Notes: generated from the sequence alone by a model not told the origin. A stretch of 64,000 nucleotides of DNA from Dolichospermum compactum NIES-806 (GCF_002368115.1 NZ_AP018316.1:330522-394521), one strand, 5' to 3'. Counted from the first letter of the stretch, positions 1 to 9,066 are shown. Translations and numbers: made by a program.

Positions 1-728
1 TGTCTGGTTTGACAATGGCTGAGTATTTCCGTGATGTCAACAAGCAAGACGTATTACTATTTGTTGATAACATTTTCCGGTTTGTACAAGCTGGTTCTGA
101 AGTGTCCGCGCTCTTGGGTCGGATGCCTTCTGCAGTAGGATATCAGCCTACTTTGGGTACTGACGTGGGTGCTTTACAAGAACGGATTACCTCCACCACC
201 GAAGGTTCTATTACTTCTATTCAAGCTGTATATGTACCTGCCGATGACTTGACTGACCCCGCACCTGCAACCACATTTGCTCACTTAGACGGTACAACAG
301 TATTGTCTCGTGGTTTGGCTTCTAAAGGTATCTATCCTGCGGTTGATCCTTTGGGTTCTACTTCCACCATGTTGCAACCCAACATCGTTGGTGATGAACA
401 CTACAACACTGCACGGGCTGTACAATCCACCCTGCAACGTTATAAAGAACTCCAAGACATCATCGCCATTTTAGGTTTAGATGAATTGTCTGAAGAAGAT
501 CGTTTAATTGTGGCAAGGGCGCGGAAAGTTGAACGGTTCTTGTCTCAACCTTTCTTCGTAGCTGAAGTATTTACTGGTTCTCCTGGTAAGTATGTGAAGT
601 TGGAAGACACCATTAAAGGATTCCAACAAATTCTTTCTGGTGAGTTGGATGCTTTACCTGAGCAAGCTTTCTACTTAGTAGGCGATATCACCGAAGCTAA
701 GGCTAAAGCTGAAAAGCTCAAGGGTTAG
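1..728 (+). CDS. atpB: F1Fo ATP synthase subunit beta, 3' part
   Basis: This is the C-terminal half of the catalytic beta subunit of the F1 head, which makes ATP on the thylakoid or cytoplasmic membrane. The reading frame is open from the window edge, so the P-loop and N-terminal barrel lie upstream, outside the window. Visible hallmarks are the Walker B strand (VLLFVDNIFRF), the GRMPSAVGYQPTL segment, and the DELSEEDR loop that contacts gamma, followed by the conserved C-terminal helical domain. It is followed by atpC after 96 bp of short repeats, the usual cyanobacterial beta-epsilon order. Confidence 0.98.
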   Translation, partial: SGLTMAEYFRDVNKQDVLLFVDNIFRFVQAGSEVSALLGRMPSAVGYQPTLGTDVGALQERITSTTEGSITSIQAVYVPADDLTDPAPATTFAHLDGTTVLSRGLASKGIYPAVDPLGSTSTMLQPNIVGDEHYNTARAVQSTLQRYKELQDIIAILGLDELSEEDRLIVARARKVERFLSQPFFVAEVFTGSPGKYVKLEDTIKGFQQILSGELDALPEQAFYLVGDITEAKAKAEKLKG

Positions 729-824
729 TCATTAGTCATTAGTCAGTGGTCAGTGGTTTTTTATGCAACTGACAACTGACAACTGACAATTGACAAAAGG
801 CAAATGACAAAGGACAACTGACAA
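729..824. repeat. Short tandem heptamer-type repeats between atpB and atpC
   Basis: The whole spacer is built of degenerate units such as GTCATTA, GTCAGTG, ACTGACA, ATTGACA and AAGGACA. This resembles the short tandemly repeated repetitive (STRR) sequences known from heterocystous cyanobacteria. The run continues to the atpC start codon, so the atpC ribosome-binding region (AAAGGACAACTGACAA) is itself made of repeat units. Confidence 0.75.
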
Positions 825-1238
825 ATGACATTAACTGTTCGTGTAATTTCCCCAGACAAAACTGTTTGGGATTCTGAAGCTGATGAAGTAATTTTACCTA
901 GCACTACTGGTCAGTTAGGTGTTCTCAGTGGACACGCTCCCATGCTGACAGCCTTGGACATAGGTGTAATGCGTGTTCGGGCTAATAAAAGTGCTGGTTG
1001 GCAAGCGATCGCTCTTTTAGGTGGTTTTGCTGAAGTTGATCAAGATGAAGTCACAATTCTAGTCAATAGTGCTGAACGTGGCGACAAAATAAACCTTGAA
1101 GAAGCCCGCACTGCTTTTAATACAGCACAATCTGGCTTAAATCAAGTTAGCGCAGATGACCGGAAAGCACAATTCCAGGCAAATCAAGCCTTTAAACGCG
1201 CTCGCGCTCGTTTTCAAGCTGCTGGTGGTTCGGTTTAA
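825..1238 (+). CDS. atpC: F1Fo ATP synthase subunit epsilon
   Basis: Epsilon subunit of the F1 central stalk; it couples rotation to catalysis and inhibits ATP hydrolysis. The 137 residues match the family length: an N-terminal beta-sandwich (TLTVRVISPDKTVWDSEADEVILPSTTGQLGVL is split over residues 2-35) with the GHAPMLTALDIGV segment, then a C-terminal alpha-helical hairpin rich in Ala/Arg. The gene is also called atpE in some cyanobacterial and plastid nomenclature. It is the last gene of the atpB-atpC unit and ends just before a hairpin terminator. Confidence 0.97.
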   Translation: MTLTVRVISPDKTVWDSEADEVILPSTTGQLGVLSGHAPMLTALDIGVMRVRANKSAGWQAIALLGGFAEVDQDEVTILVNSAERGDKINLEEARTAFNTAQSGLNQVSADDRKAQFQANQAFKRARARFQAAGGSV

Positions 1239-1264
1239 ATTGTGTAGAGTATCAAAGACTAATG

Positions 1265-1296
1265 AGGGTGGGCTATTTTGTCCACCCTTATTTTAT
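1265..1296 (+). terminator. Rho-independent terminator after atpC
   Basis: A 7-bp perfect stem (AGGGTGG at 1265-1271, CCACCCT at 1282-1288) is followed by TATTTTAT. It lies between the convergent atpC and restriction-modification genes and overlaps the stop codon of the latter (1293-1295), so it may serve both strands. Confidence 0.75.
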
Positions 1297-4200
1297 CCTT
1301 CTATAATTTTTATCTCTTCTGTTGTTAGTTCGTAAAGTTGATAAACTAACTGATCTATTTCTGTTTCTAATGTGGTTGTATCTGCTTTTGGATCTAATTT
1401 TTTAGCGGTGAGAATCTGATTAACCATTTTTTCTAATAACAATTCTTCAGTTTCCGTAGTTTCTTTAATGGGTAACATTTCAATTTTATACTTTTTCCAT
1501 CTATTTGTACCCATTCCTGTGGTAGTTGAAATCTGGTTAAAATACCATTCTGATAGTTTTGAATTTAAAATTGCTAACAAATATTTAAGTTTTTCACCAG
1601 TCATTAAAAATGTAGTAGCTTCAGCATAATAGCTAGAGTCATCAAAAGCAAATTTAGGTTTATCAGAAATTTCACCCCAAACAATTTTAGGTTTATTAAA
1701 ATCATCTAAATAAGCACAGTTTCTTAAATTTGTCCAATCTTTACCCTGATCTTGTCTTTGTTCAATTTGAGGAAGAAAAGAAATTAAATAATTATAAATA
1801 GATGGGTAATTTTCTTTAACTTTTATTCTCTCGATGTTATTTTTTGCCACTCCATTATGTGTATTAATTAGATAAAATCCAGAAAATTCATAACTATATT
1901 TTTTTAAGTCTCTACCTCTTAAAATTGGCTGAATTATTTCAGCAGAATTAGAACTTTCAGCAATTAATTGATGTTTAGTTTCCTCATTGATAATAAAAGC
2001 TGCATTTAGTCCAGTAAGCAAACCTCTATTAATATTAATATCAAATTCTTTTAAAAGTTTAGAGGATTGCTCTATTTTTTGTTTCAAACTTACGGTTTCT
2101 TCATTACCTATAATCCATTCTGATGTATTAGGTATTGTAAATTGAAAATAGTTTTTATCAAAATACTCTTCTAATGAAGAACCAATCAGATAATTATTCG
2201 TTAAACTAGCAACATCAAAAAATTCATTAACTTTATCTTTTTTCAAGATGAAAATATTTGATTCTACAGTTGCTTCCTCAAAAATTTGCATATCTTCAAT
2301 ATTTAATAAAGTTTGAGGTTGGAGATTTTCAATTAAATATTTTTTCAGTAAATCACCATAAATAGTTTTTAACCAAGAATTAGAAGTAATGTAAGTTAAA
2401 AATCCTGCTTTTCTTAACAAACAACTTCCTTTTTCGTAAAACAAGCAATAAATATCTGAACCCCTTGTATAAGTTTGATAATTATTTTCAAAATAAGCAG
2501 TTTGATTTTTTTCTTTAATTTTAGATAGTGAAAAATAAGGAGGATTGCCAATTACGACATCAAAACCGATAAAATCACCTTCATCATTCAAAACTTCAGG
2601 AAATTCAAACCGCCATTCAAAAGCATTTTGATACAATTTACCACTTTTTTTATCCTCAATTTCACTATTAAGTTGATTAATTTGCTGTTCTAACTCTTCT
2701 TGCTTTTTTTGACGACTTTTTGCTTCTGCTTTACTTTCTGCAAATAATGACTTCTGATCTCGTAAATGACGAAGTTCTGCAACTTTTTGATTTCGCTTTT
2801 CTATATTCGGATCATTGCTACTAATTTCTGTACGTATTTTACTTTTAATATCATTAATTAACCTCTCTATTTCCTGTTTTTTATCCTTGTTATCAGTATT
2901 ATGATAGGTTGTTATAGCATTTCTATAACTTTCAATATTCCAATTGCTTTTTTTCAAAATTGTCCGTAAATCCCAATTTAAAGGAAAACGACTGATTAAA
3001 GAATTACCAGTTTTAATATTAATATCAATATTTGGTAAAGTTTCCAATTCTCCTATATTCCCCTCTCCTGGTAGGAGAGGAGTTAGGGATGATGTCTTAT
3101 AATAAGCATTCTTTAAAAGCTCAATCCATAAACGTAACCGACAAATATTAACTGAATTAGGATTTATATCTACACCAAATAAACAGTTTTCAATAATTGT
3201 CTGTTTTTCATGAAAAAGTGTTTCTTGTATGCGTCTACTTTCTGAATTTTTAGGATTATATTTGAAAAAATTACCATCGTCATCTGTAATATTTAACTCA
3301 TCATTTTCAATTTTTACATCATAATCTCTTAAAGTTTTTCCTTGTCTATCAAGTAAAACCTTCAAGTCACTTTTAATAGTAATAATTTCATTTAAAGCTG
3401 AAACCAAAAAATGTCCAGAACCTACTGCTGGATCACAAATTTTTAAACTATTGATAATCTGATTAGCTTCTTTTTTATCTGTTATTTTATCATACAATTC
3501 GTCAATATTTGCACAGTTCCAACCTTTAATTTCCCTGAATTTTTGTAAAACTGCTCTGCGAATAGTTTCCCGACACATATACATAGTAATAAAGCCAGGA
3601 GTGAAGAAAGAACCATCTTGATAACCGTTAATTTTCTCAAAAATTAAACCTAAAACAGAAGCATTAATTAAAGTTTTATTTTCTTCTTGAATTTCCTCTG
3701 CACCTTCACTGCTAAAGTCGTAAGCATCAAGAAATGCAAAAATATATTCTAGTGCTTTTAATTTCCCTGTCCGTGTATTACCATTATCTTTAAGAACTGT
3801 TTTGTTAAAAATAGAAAGTTTTTCATCATTGATTAAATTACTAATAACTATGGTTTTATGTTCGATTTCTGATACTTCAAATAAAGAACTATTCAAATAA
3901 GGAATATTAGCAACAATATTTTTTATATGTTCGTCTCTTTCATCTGGTTTACGAGATAAAACACCAAAAAATAAACGGTTGAGATTACCAAAATCTTGAA
4001 TCTTTGCTATATTGAGAAATCCAAGAGATTTATCACCTTGATGATAGTTAATTAATTGGGATTCTAAAAGTTTCAAAAAGAGAATGCGATTAATCCAAGT
4101 AATAGCTAATTCTAAACTAACATTAAAAAGTCTCTCTTCGGTATTTTCTCCAAATTGTTCTAAATTTTCTAATCTGTCAATTTTGCGTAATTCTTGCAAA

Positions 4201-5072
4201 CGAGTAATAGTATTTTCAATTAATGAACCCTGTTCCCTTTCATTAATTGATTTACGCTGAATTAATTTTTTACTACCTTCTTTAATTTCCGTTAAACCAA
4301 GAATGTGTAGTAATTCACTATAAAAGTTTCTATTTAAACTATTGCTATCATTAATAGTAGGTAACTTTAATAAATGTTGTGGTGAAAACAGCTTAAATAA
4401 AGGAATCAGTTTTTGATCATTTTCAGGATTTTGATTAATTAAATACTGTTCATAATCTCTAATATCAAAATGTGTGAAAATTAGTTCATTTTGAATTTTA
4501 TCTATTGCAGGTTGAGCAATTTCGTTATAAAAGAAATCCGTGCGAGAATTAGATAGACGTTTTTCTTCAAAATCAGTAAATTGCTTGACTAATTGTTTAT
4601 TCTGAGCAAACAAATTGTCAAAAAGTGTTGCATCAAAAATGAACCATTCATGAATATTAGTAGCAATTAAATATTTAATTTCTGGATTTTTATTTGTAAT
4701 CCGTTCTCGTAAAAAGTATAAAACTAATTGTTGTAATGCTTTAGTATTTAAATTATTAACCTTGAGCATTTCATTGTTATTTACCTTTTTAGCCTCTAAA
4801 ATCACACCAACATTGCTTTTAGTATCTTTTCCATTATAAATTACTAAGTCATTACTGGCTTTAATATTTATTAAGTAATCAGCACCATAATAGGTATTTT
4901 TCAAAAAATCAGTAAGAATATTTTTATGAAATTCCTCTCTTTCGTTTTCATCAATTTGATTAAGTAGTGTAATCAGATTCCTTTTAAATATCTCAAACTC
5001 ATTTCTAATTGGTTTAATTCTCAGAAATGTTTTGCTTAATGCTTGTCTAGGTTTAATTTTATTGTCAATCAT
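1293..5072 (-). CDS. Type IIG (Eco57I/BREX-like) restriction endonuclease-methyltransferase fusion
   Basis: A 1259-residue single-chain restriction-modification enzyme. The N-terminus carries a PD-(D/E)xK nuclease signature, D75 followed by E93-A-K95 (VILEAKK). The central gamma-class adenine-N6 methyltransferase has motif I (DPAVGSGHFL, near residue 547) and motif IV NPPY (near 842). A coiled segment around residues 740-800 and a TaqI-type target-recognition region at the C-terminus (GTNRWKKYKIEMLPI) complete it. No separate specificity gene is adjacent, so it should act alone. Residues around 655-675 (LTPLLPGEGNIGE) are encoded by a palindromic intergenic-type repeat inserted in frame. The gene is AT-rich and has no HIP1 octamer in 3.8 kb, unlike its atp neighbours, which suggests horizontal acquisition. 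The recognition site cannot be read from the sequence. Confidence 0.9.
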   Translation of the reverse strand: MIDNKIKPRQALSKTFLRIKPIRNEFEIFKRNLITLLNQIDENEREEFHKNILTDFLKNTYYGADYLINIKASNDLVIYNGKDTKSNVGVILEAKKVNNNEMLKVNNLNTKALQQLVLYFLRERITNKNPEIKYLIATNIHEWFIFDATLFDNLFAQNKQLVKQFTDFEEKRLSNSRTDFFYNEIAQPAIDKIQNELIFTHFDIRDYEQYLINQNPENDQKLIPLFKLFSPQHLLKLPTINDSNSLNRNFYSELLHILGLTEIKEGSKKLIQRKSINEREQGSLIENTITRLQELRKIDRLENLEQFGENTEERLFNVSLELAITWINRILFLKLLESQLINYHQGDKSLGFLNIAKIQDFGNLNRLFFGVLSRKPDERDEHIKNIVANIPYLNSSLFEVSEIEHKTIVISNLINDEKLSIFNKTVLKDNGNTRTGKLKALEYIFAFLDAYDFSSEGAEEIQEENKTLINASVLGLIFEKINGYQDGSFFTPGFITMYMCRETIRRAVLQKFREIKGWNCANIDELYDKITDKKEANQIINSLKICDPAVGSGHFLVSALNEIITIKSDLKVLLDRQGKTLRDYDVKIENDELNITDDDGNFFKYNPKNSESRRIQETLFHEKQTIIENCLFGVDINPNSVNICRLRLWIELLKNAYYKTSSLTPLLPGEGNIGELETLPNIDINIKTGNSLISRFPLNWDLRTILKKSNWNIESYRNAITTYHNTDNKDKKQEIERLINDIKSKIRTEISSNDPNIEKRNQKVAELRHLRDQKSLFAESKAEAKSRQKKQEELEQQINQLNSEIEDKKSGKLYQNAFEWRFEFPEVLNDEGDFIGFDVVIGNPPYFSLSKIKEKNQTAYFENNYQTYTRGSDIYCLFYEKGSCLLRKAGFLTYITSNSWLKTIYGDLLKKYLIENLQPQTLLNIEDMQIFEEATVESNIFILKKDKVNEFFDVASLTNNYLIGSSLEEYFDKNYFQFTIPNTSEWIIGNEETVSLKQKIEQSSKLLKEFDININRGLLTGLNAAFIINEETKHQLIAESSNSAEIIQPILRGRDLKKYSYEFSGFYLINTHNGVAKNNIERIKVKENYPSIYNYLISFLPQIEQRQDQGKDWTNLRNCAYLDDFNKPKIVWGEISDKPKFAFDDSSYYAEATTFLMTGEKLKYLLAILNSKLSEWYFNQISTTTGMGTNRWKKYKIEMLPIKETTETEELLLEKMVNQILTAKKLDPKADTTTLETEIDQLVYQLYELTTEEIKIIEG
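3058..3095 (-). repeat. Palindromic repeat inserted in frame in the type IIG gene
   Basis: A perfect 7-bp stem (CTCTCCT at 3063-3069, AGGAGAG at 3073-3079) lies inside a block resembling the intergenic repeat at 23911-23950. It adds about 13 residues between the conserved LKNAYYKTS and ETLPNIDINIKTGNSL segments and keeps the frame open. Confidence 0.7.
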
Positions 5073-5334
5073 ATTGAATTACCAAAAATTATAATTTTAT
5101 TTCACGCAGAGACGCTCCAGGCGCAGAGAGTAAGAGTTTGAGAGATGGAATTTTCGACTTTCATACCCCAATTCACCAACCCCTTAATATTCAGCCTCAC
5201 ATTGTAGCATCAAATTAAAATCAAGAAATATATTGTAATATTTTCTAACAAAACTTAAGCCATAAAATATCTAACTTCTTAAAGAAATCGGGGATATGAC
5301 TCTTACAATGTATACCTACGGCACGCTACGCTAT
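5073..5334. other. Gene-free stretch with a degraded repeat
   Basis: No credible gene. Positions about 5103-5186 are a degraded relative of the 114-bp GGCGTTGCTGA element found at four other places: a 'cacgcagagacg' start, a 'gagtttgag' middle and 'tcataccccaattcaccaac' at the end, in the same order as the 17026-17184 copy. A half copy of the 'aagaaatcggggat' palindrome is at about 5280-5297. Confidence 0.45.
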
Positions 5335-5701
5335 CACGCATCGAACAGGAAAACCAGAAAGAAGATATGCAGACAGCATACGGAGAAGCTCAGTTTAATC
5401 TTTATCAACAATACCTTGTCCATTTTTTGTAGGTCGGGTTAAGCGACAGCGCAACCCGACGCATTTTTTGGGTTATGGCTATCGCCACACTATGGCTAAC
5501 GCCACGCTCCGCGAAGGTGAACGTGCCTCAACCCAACCTACAAATCAAGACTTTTTTCAATTTGGACAAGGTGATGAAGAAGAGTTGATCATCCCAGTGT
5601 TGGGTGGAAATGAACTGCAAGATATTCTTTTAGGTGTACGTTGGCTACAAAGTAAGCGACTAGTAGCAGATTTTACCGCTGGGGTGCTAACATTGGGTTA
5701 A
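5335..5701 (+). pseudogene. Gene remnant split by a 168-bp inverted-repeat element
   Basis: Left of the element there is a coding-like stretch (RIEQENQKEDMQTAYGEAQ, ending near 5408) and right of it a C-terminal-like stretch, GGNELQDILLGVRWLQSK followed by RLVADFTAGVLTLG, ending at the stop 5699-5701. The right part, with ILLG and a final LTLG strand, resembles the C-terminal half of retropepsin-like (clan AA) aspartic proteases, but this is only a resemblance. The two pieces are in different frames and the left one stops inside the element. An open frame from 5468 is mostly element sequence fused to the old C-terminus and is probably not a real gene. Confidence 0.5.
5409..5576 (+). mobile_element. 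168-bp inverted-repeat element, copy 1 (CAATACCTTGTCCA family)
   Basis: It starts with CAATACCTTGTCCA; the right end (TGGACAAGGTGATG) has lost the last bases of the perfect inverted repeat. The interior is almost identical to copy 2 at 7928-8095, with one difference seen (GAAGG versus GAACG). It contains a GTCGGGTT/AACCCGAC hairpin and the common 'taacgccacgctccgcgaa' block. No transposase is encoded, so this is a MITE-like passenger. Confidence 0.75.
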
Positions 5702-5784
5702 AAAATTACATTAAGTTTAAGAAAAATCATTCCCTCCTGATGAAGTGATACCTTAGATGATTAGTTGCCCAAAGAGGCACATAT

Positions 5785-7860
5785 ATGAAAAGCTTTCCGT
5801 TTTCTCTTGGTAAAAGTAAGCAAAATAAGTTTGTCAGCGTGGCTACATCTGCAATTGCAGCCTTAGCTTTAGCAGGTGGTGTTAATGCTGCTAATGCCAC
5901 TCCCATAAAAACACTGACAGCAAAAGAATTTACTTCTGTTTCTATTCCCTCTACCCAAACTCAACCCGTAGTTACTCAATCAGTAACTCGTCCAATCCCC
6001 TATCAATCAATGGGAATTGAGCCTTTAATCATTATTCCTGCCATTATTATTGGTGGTTGTTTCTTATTTGGGGGACTGGTAGTTATCGGTGAACGGGAAG
6101 TGGGAATTGTGGTGAAAAAATTCACCCTTTCCGGTAAAGGATTACCTCCTGGTAGATTAATAGCCCTCAATGGTGAAGCGGGTTTACAAGCCGATACCCT
6201 CGCCCCTGGTTGGCACTGGGGTTATTGGCCTTGGCAATATGCAGTGAAAAAAGAGTCGGTAATTGTTGTCCCCCAAGGTCAAATCGCTCTGATTGTCGCC
6301 GCTGATGGGGCTTCTAACCCTCCAGAACGGATTTTGGGCAAAATTGTCGAATGTGATAATTTTCAAGATGCTCGGAAATTCTTAACCAAAGGTGGGGAGA
6401 AAGGACGGCAAATTGCTTTTATCACCGCAGGTACTTACCGCATCAATACAGCGCTGTTTAAAGTGATTACAGCAGCAAATGCCAGTAAAGAGGGTATGCG
6501 TCCAGAACAGTTACAAATCTATGAAATAGCAGCGGAAAAAGTTGGTATTGTGACTACTTTGGATGGTTCACCAATTGCCGCAGGTGAAATTGCTGGGCGT
6601 GCTATTACCGGACATAATAATTTTCAGAATGGTCAAAAATTTATTGACGCTGGAGGACAACGGGGTTTACAAGAACAGGTGTTATTATCGGGTTCGTGGA
6701 ATCTCAATCCTTGGTTGGTAAGTATTGAACAAGTACCGATGACTCAAATCCCTATCGGCTATGTGGGTGTGGTGATTTCTTTTGTTGGTGAAGAACAGGA
6801 AGATGTGAGCGGGGCATCTTTCACTCACGGAAATTTGGTTAATCAAGGACATAAGGGTGTTTGGGTTGAGCCTTTATATCCTGGGAAGCACCCGCTCAAT
6901 ACTAAAGTGATGAAAGTTGAGCTAGTGCCGACAACAAACATTGTCTTAAACTTTACTGATAGAATTAGCGGTCAGCATGGGTATGATACGAATTTAACGG
7001 CGCTGAAACTTCTGTCATTTGATGGTTTTAGCTTTGATTTGGAGATATTCCAAATTATTCACATTGGTGCGTCAGATGCTCCGAAAGTGATTTCCCGCTT
7101 GGGTTCGATGCAAAATGTCATTGATCAGGTTTTGCGTCCCATTGTGGGGAATTATTTCCGCAACTCGGCTCAAGAATATACTATCCTGGATTTCTTGATT
7201 GCCAGAAGTGAGCGTCAAGTTGAAGCCTCTGAATACGTTAAATCTGCCTTACGTGCTTATGATGTGCAAGCAGTGGATTCGTTGATTGGTTTGATTACGC
7301 CACCGAATGAATTAATGCACACGCTGACAGACCGGAAAATTGCTGAGGAACAACGCAAAACTTACGAAGTTCAGCAAATGGCAGAAACCCAACGACAAAT
7401 GTTAGTCCGGGAAACAGCGATCGCAGATATTCAGCAAGAGTTGGTAAAATCGGAACAAGGTGTCACAATTGCCGAGTTGCAAGCTAACGCACAAATTCAG
7501 CAAGCAACAGGTGAAGCTGAAGCCACTAAACTTAAAGCCATAGCTGAAGCTGAAGGTATCCGGGCGACAGGTAACGCTAAGGCGGAAACCTACCGGACAG
7601 GTGTACAAGCTTTAGGTCTGCAAGGTTACACAGCAATGCAGTTAATGCAAATTGTGGGCGATCGCAATGTCCGCATTATTCCTGATATCATTGTTGGTGG
7701 TAATAATGGTAGTAATAATGGTTTAGCAGATGGTTTGTTATCTATGATTCTTTTGAATCAAACTAATAGCAAAACCCATCTAGAATCGAAAATCCCTACA
7801 CCTCCACCGCTTTCTAATTCTGTAGTTCCTAAAGCTGAATCTACTAATCATAATAGTTAG
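5785..7860 (+). CDS. Band 7/SPFH (flotillin-like) membrane protein
   Basis: A 691-residue stomatin/flotillin-superfamily protein, presumably forming membrane-associated oligomers. Residues 14-37 are signal-peptide-like (ending NAANATP) and a membrane segment at about 81-101 (LIIIPAIIIGGCFLFGGLVV) is followed directly by GEREVGIVVKKF, the typical entry to the SPFH fold. The extended SPFH region reaches about residue 510, then a long Glu/Gln/Ala-rich coiled coil (about 515-615, with AEATKLKAIAEAEGIRATG) as in flotillins, and a Gly/Asn-rich tail. The ribosome-binding site AAAGAGG sits 7 bp before ATG. The gene stands alone between two copies of the 168-bp element. Its specific role is unknown; membrane-domain organisation is an inference from the family. 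Confidence 0.85.
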   Translation: MKSFPFSLGKSKQNKFVSVATSAIAALALAGGVNAANATPIKTLTAKEFTSVSIPSTQTQPVVTQSVTRPIPYQSMGIEPLIIIPAIIIGGCFLFGGLVVIGEREVGIVVKKFTLSGKGLPPGRLIALNGEAGLQADTLAPGWHWGYWPWQYAVKKESVIVVPQGQIALIVAADGASNPPERILGKIVECDNFQDARKFLTKGGEKGRQIAFITAGTYRINTALFKVITAANASKEGMRPEQLQIYEIAAEKVGIVTTLDGSPIAAGEIAGRAITGHNNFQNGQKFIDAGGQRGLQEQVLLSGSWNLNPWLVSIEQVPMTQIPIGYVGVVISFVGEEQEDVSGASFTHGNLVNQGHKGVWVEPLYPGKHPLNTKVMKVELVPTTNIVLNFTDRISGQHGYDTNLTALKLLSFDGFSFDLEIFQIIHIGASDAPKVISRLGSMQNVIDQVLRPIVGNYFRNSAQEYTILDFLIARSERQVEASEYVKSALRAYDVQAVDSLIGLITPPNELMHTLTDRKIAEEQRKTYEVQQMAETQRQMLVRETAIADIQQELVKSEQGVTIAELQANAQIQQATGEAEATKLKAIAEAEGIRATGNAKAETYRTGVQALGLQGYTAMQLMQIVGDRNVRIIPDIIVGGNNGSNNGLADGLLSMILLNQTNSKTHLESKIPTPPPLSNSVVPKAESTNHNS

Positions 7861-7927
7861 GCGAATAGAATTTGCGGCTACACAAACAAAGTCCGCGCAA
7901 GCGGACTAAATAAGTTTTTGATCAAAC

Positions 7928-8095
7928 CAATACCTTGTCCATTTTTTGTAGGTCGGGTTAAGCGACAGCGCAACCCGACGCATTTTTTGGGTTATGGCTA
8001 TCGCCACACTATGGCTAACGCCACGCTCCGCGAACGTGAACGTGCCTCAACCCAACCTACAAATCAAGACTTTTTTCAATTTGGACAAGGTATTG
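7928..8095 (+). mobile_element. 168-bp inverted-repeat element, copy 2
   Basis: Perfect 14-bp terminal inverted repeats (CAATACCTTGTCCA / TGGACAAGGTATTG) are flanked by the 6-bp direct repeat TCAAAC at 7922-7927 and 8096-8101, a likely target-site duplication. The interior matches copy 1. The right-hand duplication contains the stop codon of the adjacent leucine-rich-repeat gene, which was therefore not truncated by the insertion. Confidence 0.85.
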
Positions 8096-8641
8096 TCAAA
8101 CGTAATCAATTTTTCTTGTAGAATCAGAACAGGGACGCAAACGAGTGATATTGAGTCCGGGATAACTATCCAGAGTGAGTTCTAAACCATTAGTTACACC
8201 TTGTATCTGAAGTTGCTCTTCTAAATAAAGCAAAATTACTTTAGTTCCTTGTCTTAAAATCTCAGATGGCATTAAACTCAGACTATTACCTTTTAAGTAA
8301 AGATTTTTAAGTTTTTTCAATCTGCCGATTTCAGGTGGCAGTGACTCTAAGTAATTATTGCTAAGGTCTAAGGTCTCTAAATTAGTAAGTTCTCCAATTT
8401 CACTAGGTAAATATCTAAGTTGATTGTTGCTAACAGCTAATATTTTTAAGCTAACCAACTGCCCAATTTCAGTAGGTAATATTTTTAGTCTATTTTCCCC
8501 AATATCTAGTTTTTTTAGAGGATGTTCTAAAATCTTATGAATATTTTTTTGAAGATTTGGACTAGTTAGCTGTAAATCTCCAAGGTCTAATTCAGTTCCT
8601 TTATTTTTTACAATTCTGCCAAAAAAATTATTGTTGATCAT
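8096..8641 (-). CDS. Leucine-rich repeat protein
   Basis: A 181-residue protein with about four tandem leucine-rich repeats of roughly 23 residues (LKKLDIGENRLKILPTEIGQ, LKILAVSNNQLRYLPSEIGE, LETLDLSNNYLESLPPEIGR, LKNLYLKGNSLSLMPSEI). The LPxEIG pattern is that of bacterial/plant intracellular Ras-group LRR proteins and suggests a protein-protein interaction surface. There is no signal peptide and no fused effector domain. Larger LRR-GTPase (Roc/COR) proteins in cyanobacteria have similar repeats, so a fragment of one is possible, but start and stop look intact. Function unknown. Confidence 0.7.
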   Translation of the reverse strand: MINNNFFGRIVKNKGTELDLGDLQLTSPNLQKNIHKILEHPLKKLDIGENRLKILPTEIGQLVSLKILAVSNNQLRYLPSEIGELTNLETLDLSNNYLESLPPEIGRLKKLKNLYLKGNSLSLMPSEILRQGTKVILLYLEEQLQIQGVTNGLELTLDSYPGLNITRLRPCSDSTRKIDYV

Positions 8642-8841
8642 AAATTTATTTCTCTATTTTAATACCTTCGCCAATTTACGAGGGTAAGTTTATAAAGCCT
8701 TCACTAATAACTCGCTGTTCTCTAAAGCAAAACAATAAGTCCTAAAAATTCCCTGAAGGTTTCTCACAAGGTATTTTTTAGCATATTGCTTGCTGTATAG
8801 AGGCTTTAAGAGTCTACTATCTTGTAAAGTAACACTGATTT

Positions 8842-9066
8842 ATGAGTTGTTTTGGACAAATTGACAAAATTTTTGTCGGCTCTCAATTTAGCAAAGGTAT
8901 TGTTAAATACAGGACTTCTCGCTGCTATAAGGTGCAACAACAGCAATTAGTAAACCAGTTTTTAAATGTTGAGGATTGATTAAGTCAAGAGCAAATGGAG
9001 ATGATTGTATCAACTATTTTGGTTGGAGTTGGAGAAAAAGTACGTAAAAAAAAATTTGAGTTTTGA
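8842..9066 (+). pseudogene. Small reading frame interrupted by one in-frame stop
   Basis: From ATG 8842 a coding-like stretch (FGQIDKIFVGSQFSKGIVK, later QQQQLVNQFLNVED) runs into TGA at 8977-8979 and continues in the same frame with LSQEQMEMIVSTILVGVGEK to a TGA at 9064-9066. A TGG-to-TGA change (Trp to stop) would explain it. No family is recognised. It is the only candidate gene in the 540-bp stretch 8642-9180, which otherwise holds only short repeat scraps. Confidence 0.35.

Noticed and set aside
7918..8185. Two overlapping small frames after the SPFH gene
   Set aside because: They lie almost wholly in the 168-bp inverted-repeat element, with no independent coding signal.
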